Source: Candidatus Poribacteria bacterium (GTDB lineage: Bacteria; Poribacteria; WGA-4E; GCA-2687025). From it: a DNA stretch of 64,000 nucleotides. Of the stretch, positions 11,127 to 21,145 are shown one piece after another. Below the pieces are notes generated by a model. It searched no databases and had not been told where the DNA came from. It saw only the letters and a program-made list of their open reading frames with translations. Within the stretch, counting starts at the first letter, position 1; each line of letters starts with the position of its first letter. The position numbers and the translations under genes were made by a program. The stretch lies in the NCBI GenBank assembly GCA_026004875.1, contig BPJZ01000003.1, positions 62,001 through 126,000 on the forward strand. Direction: 5' to 3'.

Positions 11127-13176
11127 CGGTTCTCCTTTCCTCCGCCTCTTCAGCGTAGAGATGGCAGTGGGCAACGTGGGTCGGCGAGAAGAAGACCCGC
11201 TCCGGGTACCGCTCCGCGCAAGGGCCAAACCGTTCCGGGCAACGGGGGTGAAAGGGACAGCCAGCCGGTGGACGAACCGGAGAGGGCACGTCCCCTTCCA
11301 GCCGAAGCCGGAGCCGACCGGTAGCGTCCGGCTTGGGAATCGCCTCCAGCAACGCTTGAGTATAAGGATGCCGAGGGTGCCGGAACAGCTCCTCTGTCCT
11401 TCCCTGCTCGACGATTCGGCCCAGGTACATGACAGCCACCTCATCGGCCAGGTACTCCACGACCGAGAGATCGTGAGTGATGAACAGGTAGGCTAATCCC
11501 AGGTCATCTTGAAGGTCTTTGAGCAGGTTGAGAATCTGCGCCTGAACGGACACATCTAAGGCGCTGGTCGGCTCGTCGCAGACGAGAAACTCCGGCTCCA
11601 CGGCGAGCGCCCGCGCGATAGCGATCCGCTGCCGTTGGCCGCCGGAGAACTCATGTGGATAGCGGTCCACGGCGGAGCCGTCCAGTCCGACGCGGTCGAG
11701 CAGCTGACGGGCGCGCTCCATCCGCTCAGCGTCGGTGCGGCCTCCCCGACGCTGAGCCTTCATGCCCTCCGTGAGGATTTCGCCAACCCGCATTCGGGGG
11801 TCCAAAGAAGCGTAGGGGTCTTGAAAGACGATCTGGAACCGTCCTCGACGGCGGTTAAGCGCTCGTCGGGGGAGTTGGGTCAGCTCTTCGCCGTCGAACC
11901 AGACGCGCCCGGCGGTCGGTTCTACGAGCCGAAGGATGCTCTTTCCAAGCGTGGTCTTGCCGCAGCCGGACTCCCCGACGATGGCCAGCGTCTTCCCGCG
12001 GGGAACGCTCAGCGAAACGCCGTCCACAGCGCGGACATAGGCCACCGTTCGCCGGAGCAGTCCCCGGCGGATGGGGAACCAGGTTTTTAAGCCCTCAACG
12101 CGGACTAGGGGAGTCGTCTCTGGGGAGTTGTTCGCTTGGATCGGCTGGAGCGTCTGGACAAAAAGCGGGCCGGCCGTCGGCTTGATCACCGCCTCTTCCG
12201 ACGTAGCGGCGTGGAGCCAGCAGGCCGCGCGGTGATTCTCTTCCAGAGAGAGCAGCGGAGGCTCCTCCAGGTGGCAGCGCTCCATCGCCGCCGGACAGCG
12301 CCCCGCAAAGCGACACCCCTCCGGATAGCGGGTCGCCGAAGGTACAGCCCCCGGAATTGCTGAGAGCCGATAGCCTCGCTTCTGCATCGAAGGAAGCGAG
12401 GCGAACAGCCCCTGAGTGTACGGGTGGGAAGGGCGCTCAAAAAGCCGCTCGGTCGTCGTCTCCTCGACGATCTTTCCGGCGTACATCACCGCCACCCGGT
12501 CGGCCTGTTCCCGGACGATGCCCAGGTCGTGAGTGATCAGGAGGACGGCCATTCCCAAGCGCGCCTGCAGCTCGGCGATCAGGTCCAAGATCTGCGCTTG
12601 AACGGTGACATCCAAAGCGGTGGTCGGCTCGTCGGCGATCAGGAGTTTCGGCTCCGCCGCCAGGGCCATAGCGATCATCACCCGCTGCTTCATGCCGCCG
12701 GAGAGCTGATGCGGATACGCCTGCATCCGCTCCTGAGGGTCGGGCAGGTGAACCGATCGGAGCAGCTCCACCGCGAGTCGCCAGGCCTCCCGACGAGAGA
12801 CTCTTCGATGCGCTCGGATGGCCTCGGTCAGCTGAAAGCCCACGGTGAAGACCGGATTCAGAGCGCTCATCGGGTCCTGAAAGATCATCGCGACGACGCT
12901 TCCTCGAAGCCGTCGCTTCTCCGGCTCGGGAAGCCGGGTGATCTCTCGACCGTCCAACCAGACCTCTCCGCCGGCGTGATACCCTGCCGGCTGCGGCACC
13001 AGTTGCATGATGCTGAGCGCGGTCACCGATTTTCCGCAGCCCGACTCGCCAACCAGAGCAAACGTCTCACCAGGAGAGATTTCAAACGAAACGCCGTCTA
13101 CGGCGCGGGCGACCCCCTCCGGCGTTCGGAAATAGGTCTTCAGGTTCTCAACCCGAAGCAACGGCTCCCGACTCAT
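11086..13176 (-). CDS. fused dipeptide/oligopeptide ABC transporter ATPase (DppD-DppF)
   Basis: Two complete ABC ATPase units in one chain of 696 residues, as in YejF/GsiA-type transporters. Each unit has Walker A (GESGCGKSV and GESGCGKTT), a Q-loop (FQDPMSALNP and FQDPYASLDPR), a signature (LSGGMKQR and FSGGQRQR) and Walker B plus H-loop (LLIADEPTTALDV / LLITHDLGIV and FLVCDEPTSALDV / LFITHDLSVV). Each ends in the oligopeptide-ATPase cysteine-rich tail (CRFAGRCP; CPFHPRCP). The start at 13176 overlaps the upstream permease stop as ATGA, suggesting translational coupling. It would energise import through the DppB/DppC pair upstream. Confidence 0.95.
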   Translation of the reverse strand: MSREPLLRVENLKTYFRTPEGVARAVDGVSFEISPGETFALVGESGCGKSVTALSIMQLVPQPAGYHAGGEVWLDGREITRLPEPEKRRLRGSVVAMIFQDPMSALNPVFTVGFQLTEAIRAHRRVSRREAWRLAVELLRSVHLPDPQERMQAYPHQLSGGMKQRVMIAMALAAEPKLLIADEPTTALDVTVQAQILDLIAELQARLGMAVLLITHDLGIVREQADRVAVMYAGKIVEETTTERLFERPSHPYTQGLFASLPSMQKRGYRLSAIPGAVPSATRYPEGCRFAGRCPAAMERCHLEEPPLLSLEENHRAACWLHAATSEEAVIKPTAGPLFVQTLQPIQANNSPETTPLVRVEGLKTWFPIRRGLLRRTVAYVRAVDGVSLSVPRGKTLAIVGESGCGKTTLGKSILRLVEPTAGRVWFDGEELTQLPRRALNRRRGRFQIVFQDPYASLDPRMRVGEILTEGMKAQRRGGRTDAERMERARQLLDRVGLDGSAVDRYPHEFSGGQRQRIAIARALAVEPEFLVCDEPTSALDVSVQAQILNLLKDLQDDLGLAYLFITHDLSVVEYLADEVAVMYLGRIVEQGRTEELFRHPRHPYTQALLEAIPKPDATGRLRLRLEGDVPSPVRPPAGCPFHPRCPERFGPCAERYPERVFFSPTHVAHCHLYAEEAEERRTDVGSAPERDPDPG

Positions 13177-14320
13177 GCTTCCCCTCTCAGTCGCGGATCG
13201 AGCGCGTCTCGAACGGCGTCCCCGAAGAGGTTCGCCGGAAGCACGAGCCCAAACATGAAGACAAACGCCCCGAACAGACTCCACCAGACCACCGGCTCGC
13301 GGGCCAGCTCAAAGCGCGCGTCGTTGATCATCGCTCCCCAACTGGCCGTCCCCGGCCCCACGCCGATGTTCAGGTAACTGAGGAGCGCCTCGGCTAAGAC
13401 GAGACCGCTGAACCGGAGGATCGAAGAGATCAACACAATGTGCATGACATTGGGCACCAGATGTCGGTAGAGAATTCGCCACGCCGAAACGCCCAGCGCC
13501 TGGGCCGCTTGGACGTACTCCAGCTCCCTCAGCTTGAGTGACTCCCCGCGGATCACCCGACAGAGACCGGTCCAAGAGGTGATCGCCATGATCAAGCACA
13601 GCTGGAACAGCCCTCTCCCGAAGATCAAAATGAACGCGGCGATCAACAGCACGTCCCGGAATAGAGGCCAGCGTCGAGTAGAGATAGGTAACCAGGTCGT
13701 CCACCCATCGGCCAAAATACCCCGCGATCGTCCCAAAGAACAGCGCAAAGGGAATCACCAGCAACGTCGTAAAGCCGCCAATGATCAGCGCCGTCCGGAT
13801 GCCTTTTAACGACTTCCAGAGCACGTCGTCGCCGACCTTGTCGGTGCCCAACGGATGGGCGCGGGGGGTAGTTCAGCGGTTGGTGAACTCGTTCGATCCG
13901 TCCGTCCTCGGTTGTGATCGTCTCCTTCGTATAGGTGTGAGTGGCAAGGGGAGCCGAGAAGGTCCGCTCCGTCTTGAGGCTGAGCCCCAACGTTGCGGCG
14001 TCCAGCCGGTCCAAGAGGGAGCGCGCCGTCGGTTGGAGGATCGCTTGTCCGGAGGCGTCGCGCAGCACCTGGCCGGTTTCATCGCGGACCGGATCGCGCC
14101 AGGCGAGGCTGTCCAGCACAGCGATCAGGACGTACACGCTCAGGACGGCAAAGCTGATCCTCGCCCGTCGGGTTCGAAAGACGCGCTCTGCGGCCTCCCG
14201 CCAGTAAGGCTTCTGCGCCGCCCGTCGAATCGCCCAGGCCGCCAAGGCCAACAGTCCAAGGGTGGTTGCGTTTCCCAGGGCGTACTTCCACTCGGCGTAA
14301 AAGCTCTGAAGCGCCTCCAT
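13173..14320 (-). CDS. DppC-type ABC permease (two frameshifts)
   Basis: Inner-membrane permease of the peptide/nickel ABC family, about 382 residues. The N-terminal segment has two hydrophobic stretches and an extra hydrophilic domain (about residues 70-170). The middle reads PLGTDKVGDDVLWKSLKG, the family sequence before the core helices. The C-terminal part contains EYVQAAQALGVSAWRILYRH, the EAA loop that docks to the ATPase, and ends in the family-typical LDPRLRG. The frame changes at a run of six G/C at about 13863-13868 and again near 13657. Both breaks join neighbouring frames without loss of conserved sequence. Confidence 0.85.
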
Positions 14321-14324
14321 GGCC

Positions 14325-15305
14325 TCACTCCAAGCGAACGCGCGGGTCCACCAGCGTGTAGCTGATGTCGGTCAGCAGCAGTCCGACGATGTAAAGCACG
14401 CTTCCCAAAAAGACCATCGCGCGGACGATGGCGAAGTCTTTCGCCTGGATGGCGTCGATCGTGTAGCTACCCAGCCCTGGGATCGCGAAGAAGTTCTCCA
14501 TCAGCAGGCTCCCCATGAATAAAAAAGGGATACTCATTACAACCGTCGTCAGAATCGGGATCAGGGCGTTTTTGAGGGCGTGGACGAAAAGCACCCGGGA
14601 CTCCGGGAGCCCTTTGGCCCGCGCGGTGCGGACGTAGTCCTTTTGAACCTCTTCCAAAAACAGCGTCCGGTAGTATCGGACCCCACCACCGATTCCGGCG
14701 ATCACGCCGATTAGGACCGGCATTGCGGTGAACTTCAAGGCGAACAGCCCGGTATCGTATCCGGAGATCGGGAACAGATGCCAAAGTCGCCCCATCGCAT
14801 ACTGAACAGCGATGATGTAAAAGAGCACCGAGATCGACATCAGAGCGACACAGATTACCACAACACCGGTATCCAGATAGGTTCCCCGGTAGTAGGCGAC
14901 GGTCATCGCCACGAGGATGTTCACCAACAGGCCCGCCAGAAAGGTCGGTGTGGCAATCAGAAGGCTTGGGCCCATCCGGCGACGAATCTCCGTCCCGATC
15001 ATGCGCCGGTCTTGATCGGAGGCGCCAAAGTCGAACCAGAAGAGCGGGACGGTCTTCTTGAAGAAGATCGTGTCGGTCAATTTAGCCCAACCGGAGGCCT
15101 GAGGGTTCCAGAGCAGAGGGCGGTCGTAACCCCGTTCTGCCAGCCAGTTGCGGATGTCCGCCTGGGTGGTGTTCTTCTCGCCGAGGATTTGATAGGCCAT
15201 CGTCTCCGGCGGCGTGATGGCGAAGAACAGCACAAAAGTAATCAGGTTCACACCCACAATCACCGGAACGGCGTAGAGGATGCGTCGGATCAGATAGGCA
15301 GTCAT
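14325..15305 (-). CDS. DppB-type ABC permease
   Basis: Intact inner-membrane permease, 326 residues from the ATG at 15305. It has the family N-terminus YLIRRILYAVPVIVGVNLITF. A periplasmic segment (about residues 40-110) mentions no known domain. Core helices contain the EAA loop YVRTARAKGLPESRVLFVHAL, and the chain ends in the DppB-type LVDPRVRL. The start is set by the Met-Thr-Ala-Tyr-Leu N-terminus; an upstream in-frame start would run into the binding-protein gene. The gene sits between the binding protein and DppC, 2-5 bases from each. Confidence 0.92.
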   Translation of the reverse strand: MTAYLIRRILYAVPVIVGVNLITFVLFFAITPPETMAYQILGEKNTTQADIRNWLAERGYDRPLLWNPQASGWAKLTDTIFFKKTVPLFWFDFGASDQDRRMIGTEIRRRMGPSLLIATPTFLAGLLVNILVAMTVAYYRGTYLDTGVVVICVALMSISVLFYIIAVQYAMGRLWHLFPISGYDTGLFALKFTAMPVLIGVIAGIGGGVRYYRTLFLEEVQKDYVRTARAKGLPESRVLFVHALKNALIPILTTVVMSIPFLFMGSLLMENFFAIPGLGSYTIDAIQAKDFAIVRAMVFLGSVLYIVGLLLTDISYTLVDPRVRLE

Positions 15306-15306
15306 C

Positions 15307-17532
15307 CTACCGAACTCCTCGCAGTCGTCCTTTGGAGAGCCAAACCGCGGCCACCCCACTGAGCACCAGCAGCCCCAGGAGCAGGGTCGGCGTTGCGTAG
15401 TTGGGTCGATTCCATTCAGCCCGTTTTTGGGCGCGAAGCTGCGCGTCCAAAGCGCGGTATTTCATCGCGTTGACAAACAGGGCGTGCGGCTTGACGTTCC
15501 GGACCCATCCGTGCCAGAGCGTGTAGGAGATCGGGTGATAGCCCCAGACCCAAGGGGCGTCCTGCTGGACGATCTGGGTCATCTGCTGGATCAGCGCTAA
15601 CCGCTCCGGGGTGTTGGTCATGTTTTCCATCCGCTCAAAGAGCCGGTTGAACTCCGGATTGTCGTAGTTTGAGTGGTTCGGGCCGCCGGTCTCTACCTCG
15701 CTGTTGGGGCCGTAGAGGAGAAAGAAAAAGTTCTCCGGATCGGGGTAGTCGGCGATCCACCCCCAAAAGATCATTTGAAAGTTTCCGTTTCGGACCTTAT
15801 CCCGGAAGCGGCTGTAATCGGTGGTGTCGTTTTGGAGGACGACGCCAATCGTTTCTAGGCGCTTTTGGATCCATCGGATGCGGGTACGCGCTTCTGCGCC
15901 GGTCCAGGCGTTGTCAAAACGGATCACGAGGGGCTTTCCGTCCGGGCCACGTCCGTTGGGGTAGCCCGCTTCGGCAAGGAGCGCTCGGGCCTCCTCGACA
16001 GACTTCCGAACCGCCCGGTTGCGTCGGGGGTCCCAGTTGAAGAGGTAGGGGTTATAGTGCTCTGGGCTCCCGTCGTAGGCGCCGAAGATGCCCGGCGGCA
16101 CCGGGCCGTGCGCGGGGACGCCCCGGCCGTTGGCGAAGATGTTCACAAACTCCTCCATATCCAGCGCAATTGAGATCGCCTGCCGAAGCTTCTGCTGCTC
16201 CGGCGTGTAGCCCCCCCACCACCGGATCGCGCATATTGAACGCAAAGTACATCGTCGTCGTCTCGACGCTTCGGGACATCTGAATCCCCCGCGCCTCCAT
16301 GAAGGGGGTTAGCTGCGGACCGGTCTCCGCGAGCACCACCGCCTGATCGAAGCTCTCTTCAGAAATGCCCGAAGCGTCATAGTACCCTTGGAGGAACTTG
16401 TTCCAGCGCGGGAGCCCCTCCTTTTCGAGCTTGTAGACCACCTGAGGAATAAAGGGCATCGGCTTACCGGCGTCCTGGAGCAGGCCAGCGGCGCGATCCT
16501 CCGGCGCCCCTTCGGTCGGATACCGCTCGCCGTGGTAGTTTTCGTTCTGAACGAAGACGATCTCCAGATTGGGGTTGTACCGTTCGAGCCGATAAGGGCC
16601 GGTGCCGACGGGAAACTGATCTAACGTGATGTTGCGGCGGATCAGCGGCCCTTGGGCGTAAAACCGGACCGCCTCCTCCGGAATGGGGGAGAAGAACGGC
16701 ATTGCTAGCCAATAGAGGAACTGAGGATACTTCCGGCTCAGGACGATCCGGAACGTGTACCGATCCACGACCTGAGCTCCCTCGAACGGGTAGGAGAAGT
16801 AATCCAAGCGATGGGGTGCTCGCGCTCGTCTCGGCTGGGGTCGTAGGTCGCCCCGACTCGTTGGCGGCGCTCCTCGCGAATCCGCTGGATGTCCCGCTGC
16901 ATCGCCTCGCGGACCTGGCGCATCCCGGCGATGTAGTTCTCCATGAGGCTGTAGATCGGACAGCTCACCCGCGGATCGGCCAGCCTGTAGAGCTGGAGGA
17001 CAAAATCGCGGGCGATCAGTTCCCTCGAGTCGGTATGGGGGAAGTCGGCGATCTCGTCGTAGCCGTCCACATCGGCGTCGGTTAGATCCCAGTAGAGGGG
17101 CTCTCCGATGGCGTCCTTGGCAAAACAGGGGTGCGGTTGGTAGAAGATGCCGGGTCGGATGCGCACCTCGTAGACGGCCCGAGCCACCCGGTCCGCTGGA
17201 GGATCCCCTTCCAGTCGGTTCCCCTGAGCGTCGTAGTAGATTGGCTCCGGCACCGACTCGGCCAGGAGGGGAACCAGCTCGTAAGGGCGTTTGAGGTAGT
17301 GGTACTGAAGCGGTGGCTCGTAGACCATCGAAATGAAGGCGTACTCGTCGGAGCTATAGGCAACGGCAGGGTCCAGGTGCTTGGGTGGTTCATCGAAACT
17401 GCTGTAGTAGATGGGTGCCTCCCACTCTTCCGGGCGATAAGGGTTGTTAGGCTGCTCCAGTTGGCGACATCCCCAGGCGAGGGCTAAGACGAGGAGGACC
17501 CAGAGCGAGCGGGCAGTTTGTGGACGGCTCAC
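15307..17532 (-). CDS. peptide-type ABC substrate-binding lipoprotein (two frameshifts)
   Basis: Family 5 extracellular solute-binding protein, about 741 residues, longer than the usual 500-600. It has a lipoprotein signal (LWVLLVLALAWGC, Cys near residue 23). The body has family stretches such as RDFVLQLYRLADP, GTGPYRLERYNPN, LRQAISIALDMEEFVN and WGWIADYPDPENFF. There is an unusual extra transmembrane helix at the C-terminus (TLLLGLLVLSGVAAVWL). The frame changes near 16803 and near 16215. The GTG start overlaps the upstream stop as GTGA. The ligand is probably a peptide or oligosaccharide; sequence does not decide. Confidence 0.85.
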
Positions 17533-18473
17533 GGACGCGACGATCCTTTCTCCTTGGGTTCGGTGAGGGCTGAGAGGATCCGTTCCTTCCAGGCGGTGGC
17601 CTGCGACCCCTGGAAGGCCCTCCAGCAGAGGGCCTCGATCCAACGTTCTGGACAGCTCAGGTCGAAGACCCGACAGAGGACCGTTCCTCCGACCATCCCT
17701 TCCAGGAGACTCAGGGTCTCAAAGGCTTCCAAAAGGCGCAACTTCCCCTCGTGGCGGATGTCGTTCCGGTCGTTGTAGTCCAGAATGTCGAACACCTGGG
17801 GCGTCAGGACCGCCACCCCGATCGGGAGCAAGGGCCGATAGGGCGTGCGGGCGGGAGGGGGCTCCGGCGAACTGTACGACTCCAACGCTTCTAAGTAGAA
17901 AGCCCCCGGTGTTGTCTCCTGAGGACTTCCCCAGGCGAGCATCTCCGGCGAAAATCGCTGGGTGGCAGTCCACTCCTGGACACCCAGGACCGGCTGGTTA
18001 AGCTTTTCGTACCATCGGATGAGTTGTTCCAGGGCAGCGGGCTGTTCGGGGTCGGCCTGAAAGAGTCGCGGACGGCACCAGACACAGATCGCTTCGTGGG
18101 GCACTGCATCGCGGGCGCACAGGACCGCGTGGCCGACCCCCTGGGGGGCTTCCTGAACAACCACTTGGACCGCTTCGGCCATCCGTTCCAGTTCGGCCGG
18201 GAGCCGTCCGGGGCGGTTGGAGCTTGCGTCGCTCCAAAGCGCTGGGCCGGAGAAGTACCGAGCGATCCAAGGCCTCAACTCCGGTGTGCTGACGATCACC
18301 ACCCGCTCAACGCCCGCCACGAGCGCCTCCCGGACCCAGTGATGGATCAGTGGGAGGACGGTCCCGGAGGAGTCGACGACCGGCGCGAACCCGCTGCTCA
18401 CCGGCAACGGCGCCGGATAGATCATACCTTCCCACGCCGACAGCGGGACGATCGCTGCCCGTACTCGCCTCAT
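17529..18473 (-). CDS. GalU-like nucleotidyltransferase homologue with degraded active site
   Basis: A 314-residue cytosolic protein with the fold order of UTP-glucose-1-phosphate uridylyltransferase: an N-terminal beta strand and loop, then PVVDSSGTVLPLIHHWVREALVAGVERVVIV, then VVVQEAPQGVGHAVLCARD (compare QxxxxGLGHAV), and later LLPIGVAVLTPQVFDIL. The loop that in GalU reads GxGTRFLPxTKxxPKEM is here LSAWEGMIYPAPLPVSSG. The catalytic Gly-Thr-Arg and Lys are therefore missing. It is probably a non-catalytic or altered homologue. It is the first gene of the transporter-sulfatase-hemB operon, and its stop overlaps the next start. Confidence 0.65.
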   Translation of the reverse strand: MRRVRAAIVPLSAWEGMIYPAPLPVSSGFAPVVDSSGTVLPLIHHWVREALVAGVERVVIVSTPELRPWIARYFSGPALWSDASSNRPGRLPAELERMAEAVQVVVQEAPQGVGHAVLCARDAVPHEAICVWCRPRLFQADPEQPAALEQLIRWYEKLNQPVLGVQEWTATQRFSPEMLAWGSPQETTPGAFYLEALESYSSPEPPPARTPYRPLLPIGVAVLTPQVFDILDYNDRNDIRHEGKLRLLEAFETLSLLEGMVGGTVLCRVFDLSCPERWIEALCWRAFQGSQATAWKERILSALTEPKEKGSSRP

Positions 18474-18678
18474 GACGCTTTGTCTCTTTCTCGCAGGCTC
18501 TCTGAGAGCTTAGTCCCCAGCCTTCCGGGTCGTCAAGCGCCAAGACCCTCCACCCTGAGGTGCGGCAGCGGCGACCGGCGGTCAGGAAGACCGCTTGCTC
18601 CAGCCCGACTGTGTCCGATACTCTTTGATCGTGCTGTTGGGGACGGATCGAGCGTTTCAAGCGTGGAGGGCTTTGCGG

Positions 18679-18912
18679 ATGTCCGTTCGAAAGGAGCTGT
18701 TAGAGATCCTCGTCTGTCCGCGTTCAAAAAAGCCGCTGGTCCTGGACGGCGATCGGCTGGTCTCGACCGATCCGGAGACCCGACTGGCCTACCGGATTGA
18801 GAACGGCATCCCCATCATGTTGCTGGACGAAGCGGTCGCCTTGGACCCAGAAGAGTGGCGGGCCGTCATGGAACGACACCAAAAGCAACGCGAAACGGTT
18901 TCCAACCCATGA
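18679..18912 (+). CDS. Trm112-like short protein
   Basis: A 77-residue protein of the Trm112/UPF0434 family: MSVRKELLEILVCPRSKKPLVLDGDRL, then YRIENGIPIMLLDEA, the family's conserved 'V/I-G-I-P-x-M-L' block. The metal-ribbon cysteines are reduced to the single Cys of ILVCP, as in many bacterial members. The ATG at 18679 is preferred to upstream in-frame codons because the family begins just before this block. The stop overlaps the next start as ATGA. In other organisms Trm112 activates methyltransferases; a partner here is not evident. Confidence 0.8.
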   Translation: MSVRKELLEILVCPRSKKPLVLDGDRLVSTDPETRLAYRIENGIPIMLLDEAVALDPEEWRAVMERHQKQRETVSNP

Positions 18913-19739
18913 GCAATCGTGATCCTCAGGCCCTGCCGCTTAAGGCCTATGAGAACCCGGAGTTTCTTCACAGCGAGGAGGCCAGGGTCCTCCGCATCCT
19001 TGCGGAGTACCTTTATCCTCAGCAGCAGTTCCGGCGGTATCAGGTCTCCCATACGGTCGTCTTTTTTGGCTCGGCACGGATTCCCTCCCCCGAACAGCGG
19101 GAGGCCACCGCACGCTCCGGAAACGACCTAATCCACCTGGCCCGCTATTACGACGAGGCCCGCGAGTTGGCCCGAATGCTGACCGAATGGTCCCGAACCC
19201 TCCCTCCAGAGGAGCGCTTCATCATCTGCTCGGGCGGAGGCCCCGGAATCATGGAGGCCGCGAATCGGGGGGCAAGCGACGCCGGTGGGCTCTCGGTCGG
19301 GTTGAACATCAGTCTGCCCTTTGAACAGATGCCCAACCCTTACATCACGCCGGAGTTGAACTTTGAGTTCCATTATTTCTTCATGCGCAAGTGGTGGTTT
19401 GTGCGCTTGGCGCTGGCGCTGGTGATCTTCCCCGGCGGCTATGGAACGCTGGACGAGCTGTTTGAGCTGTTGACCCTCCTGCAGACGCGGAAGATTCGGC
19501 GACGGGTGGCTGTAATCATCTACGGTCGGGACTACTGGAATTCGGTGATGAACCTGGAGGCGATGGCTCGCTGGGGCACCATCTCTCCGGAGGACCTTCA
19601 TTTGTTCGAGTACGCCGATTCGCCGTTGGAGGCCTTTACGATCCTCCGGACCCGCTTTGAGGCCTACTTTGAACAGCGCAAACGGGACGAAGAGCCGGTC
19701 GAGCCTGCGCGCTTCAAGCCGACCGCCCCTCCCGATTGA
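18909..19739 (+). CDS. LOG-family nucleotide-binding protein
   Basis: Rossmann-fold protein of the LOG/TIGR00730 family, 276 residues. It contains SGGGPGIMEAANRGA and FPGGYGTLDELFE, the PGGxGTxxE signature. Members of this family are phosphoribohydrolases acting on nucleoside monophosphates (cytokinin-activating in plants and some bacteria); bacterial roles are often purine nucleotide housekeeping. An N-terminal extension of about 50 residues precedes the first Rossmann strand (TVVFFGSARIPSP). The start overlaps the Trm112-like stop (ATGA), so the two are translationally coupled. The substrate is not shown by the sequence. Confidence 0.85.
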   Translation: MSNRDPQALPLKAYENPEFLHSEEARVLRILAEYLYPQQQFRRYQVSHTVVFFGSARIPSPEQREATARSGNDLIHLARYYDEARELARMLTEWSRTLPPEERFIICSGGGPGIMEAANRGASDAGGLSVGLNISLPFEQMPNPYITPELNFEFHYFFMRKWWFVRLALALVIFPGGYGTLDELFELLTLLQTRKIRRRVAVIIYGRDYWNSVMNLEAMARWGTISPEDLHLFEYADSPLEAFTILRTRFEAYFEQRKRDEEPVEPARFKPTAPPD

Positions 19740-19792
19740 CCGCCAGGGCGTCCGTCCGTAAAATGGAACCGCTTGGGAAGGGGTGGTGTCCT

Positions 19793-20071
19793 GTGGTTGC
19801 CTATCGGGTGGTCGTTCGCGGACGGGTTCAGGGGGTCGGATTTCGCTGGTTCGTGCGCGACCACGCCCACCGGCTTGGCGTCGTCGGCTACGTTCGGAAC
19901 CTTCCCGACGGACGGAGTGTGGAGGCTCACCTTCAAGGAGAAGAGGAGCCGGTTCAGGAGTTAATTCGGCGGATGCGTCAAGGCCCACCGGGTTCGCGTG
20001 TCGAGGAGGTTTCGGTTTCCCCCGTTCCGGTGGATGCCAACCTTTGTGACTTTCGGATTGTGTTCTTTTAG
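19793..20071 (+). CDS. acyP: acylphosphatase
   Basis: Small cytosolic enzyme that hydrolyses acyl phosphates. From the GTG at 19793 it is 92 residues, the family norm. RVQGVGFRWFVRDHAHRLG carries the catalytic Arg and the phosphate-binding loop, and GYVRNLPDGRSVEAHLQG carries the catalytic Asn. An upstream in-frame ATG (19763) would add ten residues without family similarity; AAGGGG lies at a good distance before the GTG. It lies 53 bases after the LOG gene and is followed by an oxidoreductase on the same strand. Confidence 0.9.
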   Translation: MVAYRVVVRGRVQGVGFRWFVRDHAHRLGVVGYVRNLPDGRSVEAHLQGEEEPVQELIRRMRQGPPGSRVEEVSVSPVPVDANLCDFRIVFF

Positions 20072-20096
20072 GCAAGCTGTCTCAGAGGAGTTCCTC

Positions 20097-21143
20097 ATGT
20101 CGGATCGGTTGCGTGTGGCGATGATCGGTTGTGGCGGGTTGCCCTCTGGGGTGCTGCTTCCCGCGCTGCGGCTGGTGGAGGAGTGCCGTCTTGTGGCTAC
20201 CTGCGACCTTCGGCCTGAGGCCGCCGAGCGGGCCGCGCGGCGGTTCGAAGCCGAACGCTGGTATACCGATTACCTGGAAATGTTCCAAAAGGAGCGGCTG
20301 GACGGCGTTTTGATCGCGACGCCGCCGGCGGTGCACGTTCAGGCAGGGATCGCTGCGCTGGAGCACGGGCTCCACCTGTTTGTGGAGAAGCCTCCGGCGA
20401 TGACCGCTGAGGATGCCCGGCGATTCCGCGACGTTGCCCGCCGGAGCGGAAAGAAGGTCCTAATGGGCACCGTTCGACGGCACGCCCCCGCCCACCGAAT
20501 CGCCAGGGAGTGGATGGAAACGGAGGCCTTTGGAACACCGCTCGTTTATGAGTCGCACTACGTTTGCCCCGGCCCGGGGATGCGGTTGGATTGGGGAATG
20601 GATCCCCGTTCGGACCGCGACATGTTCCGCTTCTTCCTAATGGACCACATCATCCATTCGTTAGACCTGGCCCGGTTCTTCATGGGCGAGATCGTCGCCG
20701 TCCGGGCAGTCCGATCCCGCGCGGCGGAGCGCCAATATGCCGGCGTGATCCAGTACCGATTTGAGAGCGGAGCGGTGGGGAGCGAGACGATCGCGATGCG
20801 TTCGCCGACCTTCGAGACGCGCGTCCACATTGTCGGCGACGGTCCCAGCTGGATCGCCGTTCACAACTGGTCCAAGATCGCCCTTTCCGTCCCGGACCTG
20901 CCGATCGGCCAAGGGGGTTACAACGACGGGCGGGCGATCCATTGGGACGGCGGGATCACCTATCAGAACGGGGCAATCCGCCCCGGTTATCGGGAGGAGC
21001 TGACCGCCTGGGCGCGGGCGATCCTCGAGGATACCGAGTGTCGGGCCAACCTGGAGGACGGCTACCGCGAGATGCTCCTGATCGAAGCGATCATGAAGAG
21101 CGTCGAGACCGGCGAAGAGGTGGCCGTTCCGGTCGAGGAGTGA
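20097..21143 (+). CDS. Gfo/Idh/MocA-family oxidoreductase
   Basis: NAD(P)-dependent sugar or cyclitol dehydrogenase-like protein, 348 residues. It has an N-terminal dinucleotide fold (VAMIGCGGLPSGVLLPALR) and the family EKPPAMTAEDA motif, with the catalytic-type Lys in EKP. The C-terminal alpha/beta domain has MDHIIHSLDLARFFMGE, where the conserved DxxxH of many members is represented by HIIHSLDLARF. ATG 20097 is preceded by GAGGAG. Convergent with the creatininase gene (2 bases between stops). It is one of three family members in the window; the substrate is not deducible. Confidence 0.88.
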   Translation: MSDRLRVAMIGCGGLPSGVLLPALRLVEECRLVATCDLRPEAAERAARRFEAERWYTDYLEMFQKERLDGVLIATPPAVHVQAGIAALEHGLHLFVEKPPAMTAEDARRFRDVARRSGKKVLMGTVRRHAPAHRIAREWMETEAFGTPLVYESHYVCPGPGMRLDWGMDPRSDRDMFRFFLMDHIIHSLDLARFFMGEIVAVRAVRSRAAERQYAGVIQYRFESGAVGSETIAMRSPTFETRVHIVGDGPSWIAVHNWSKIALSVPDLPIGQGGYNDGRAIHWDGGITYQNGAIRPGYREELTAWARAILEDTECRANLEDGYREMLLIEAIMKSVETGEEVAVPVEE

Positions 21144-21145
21144 GC

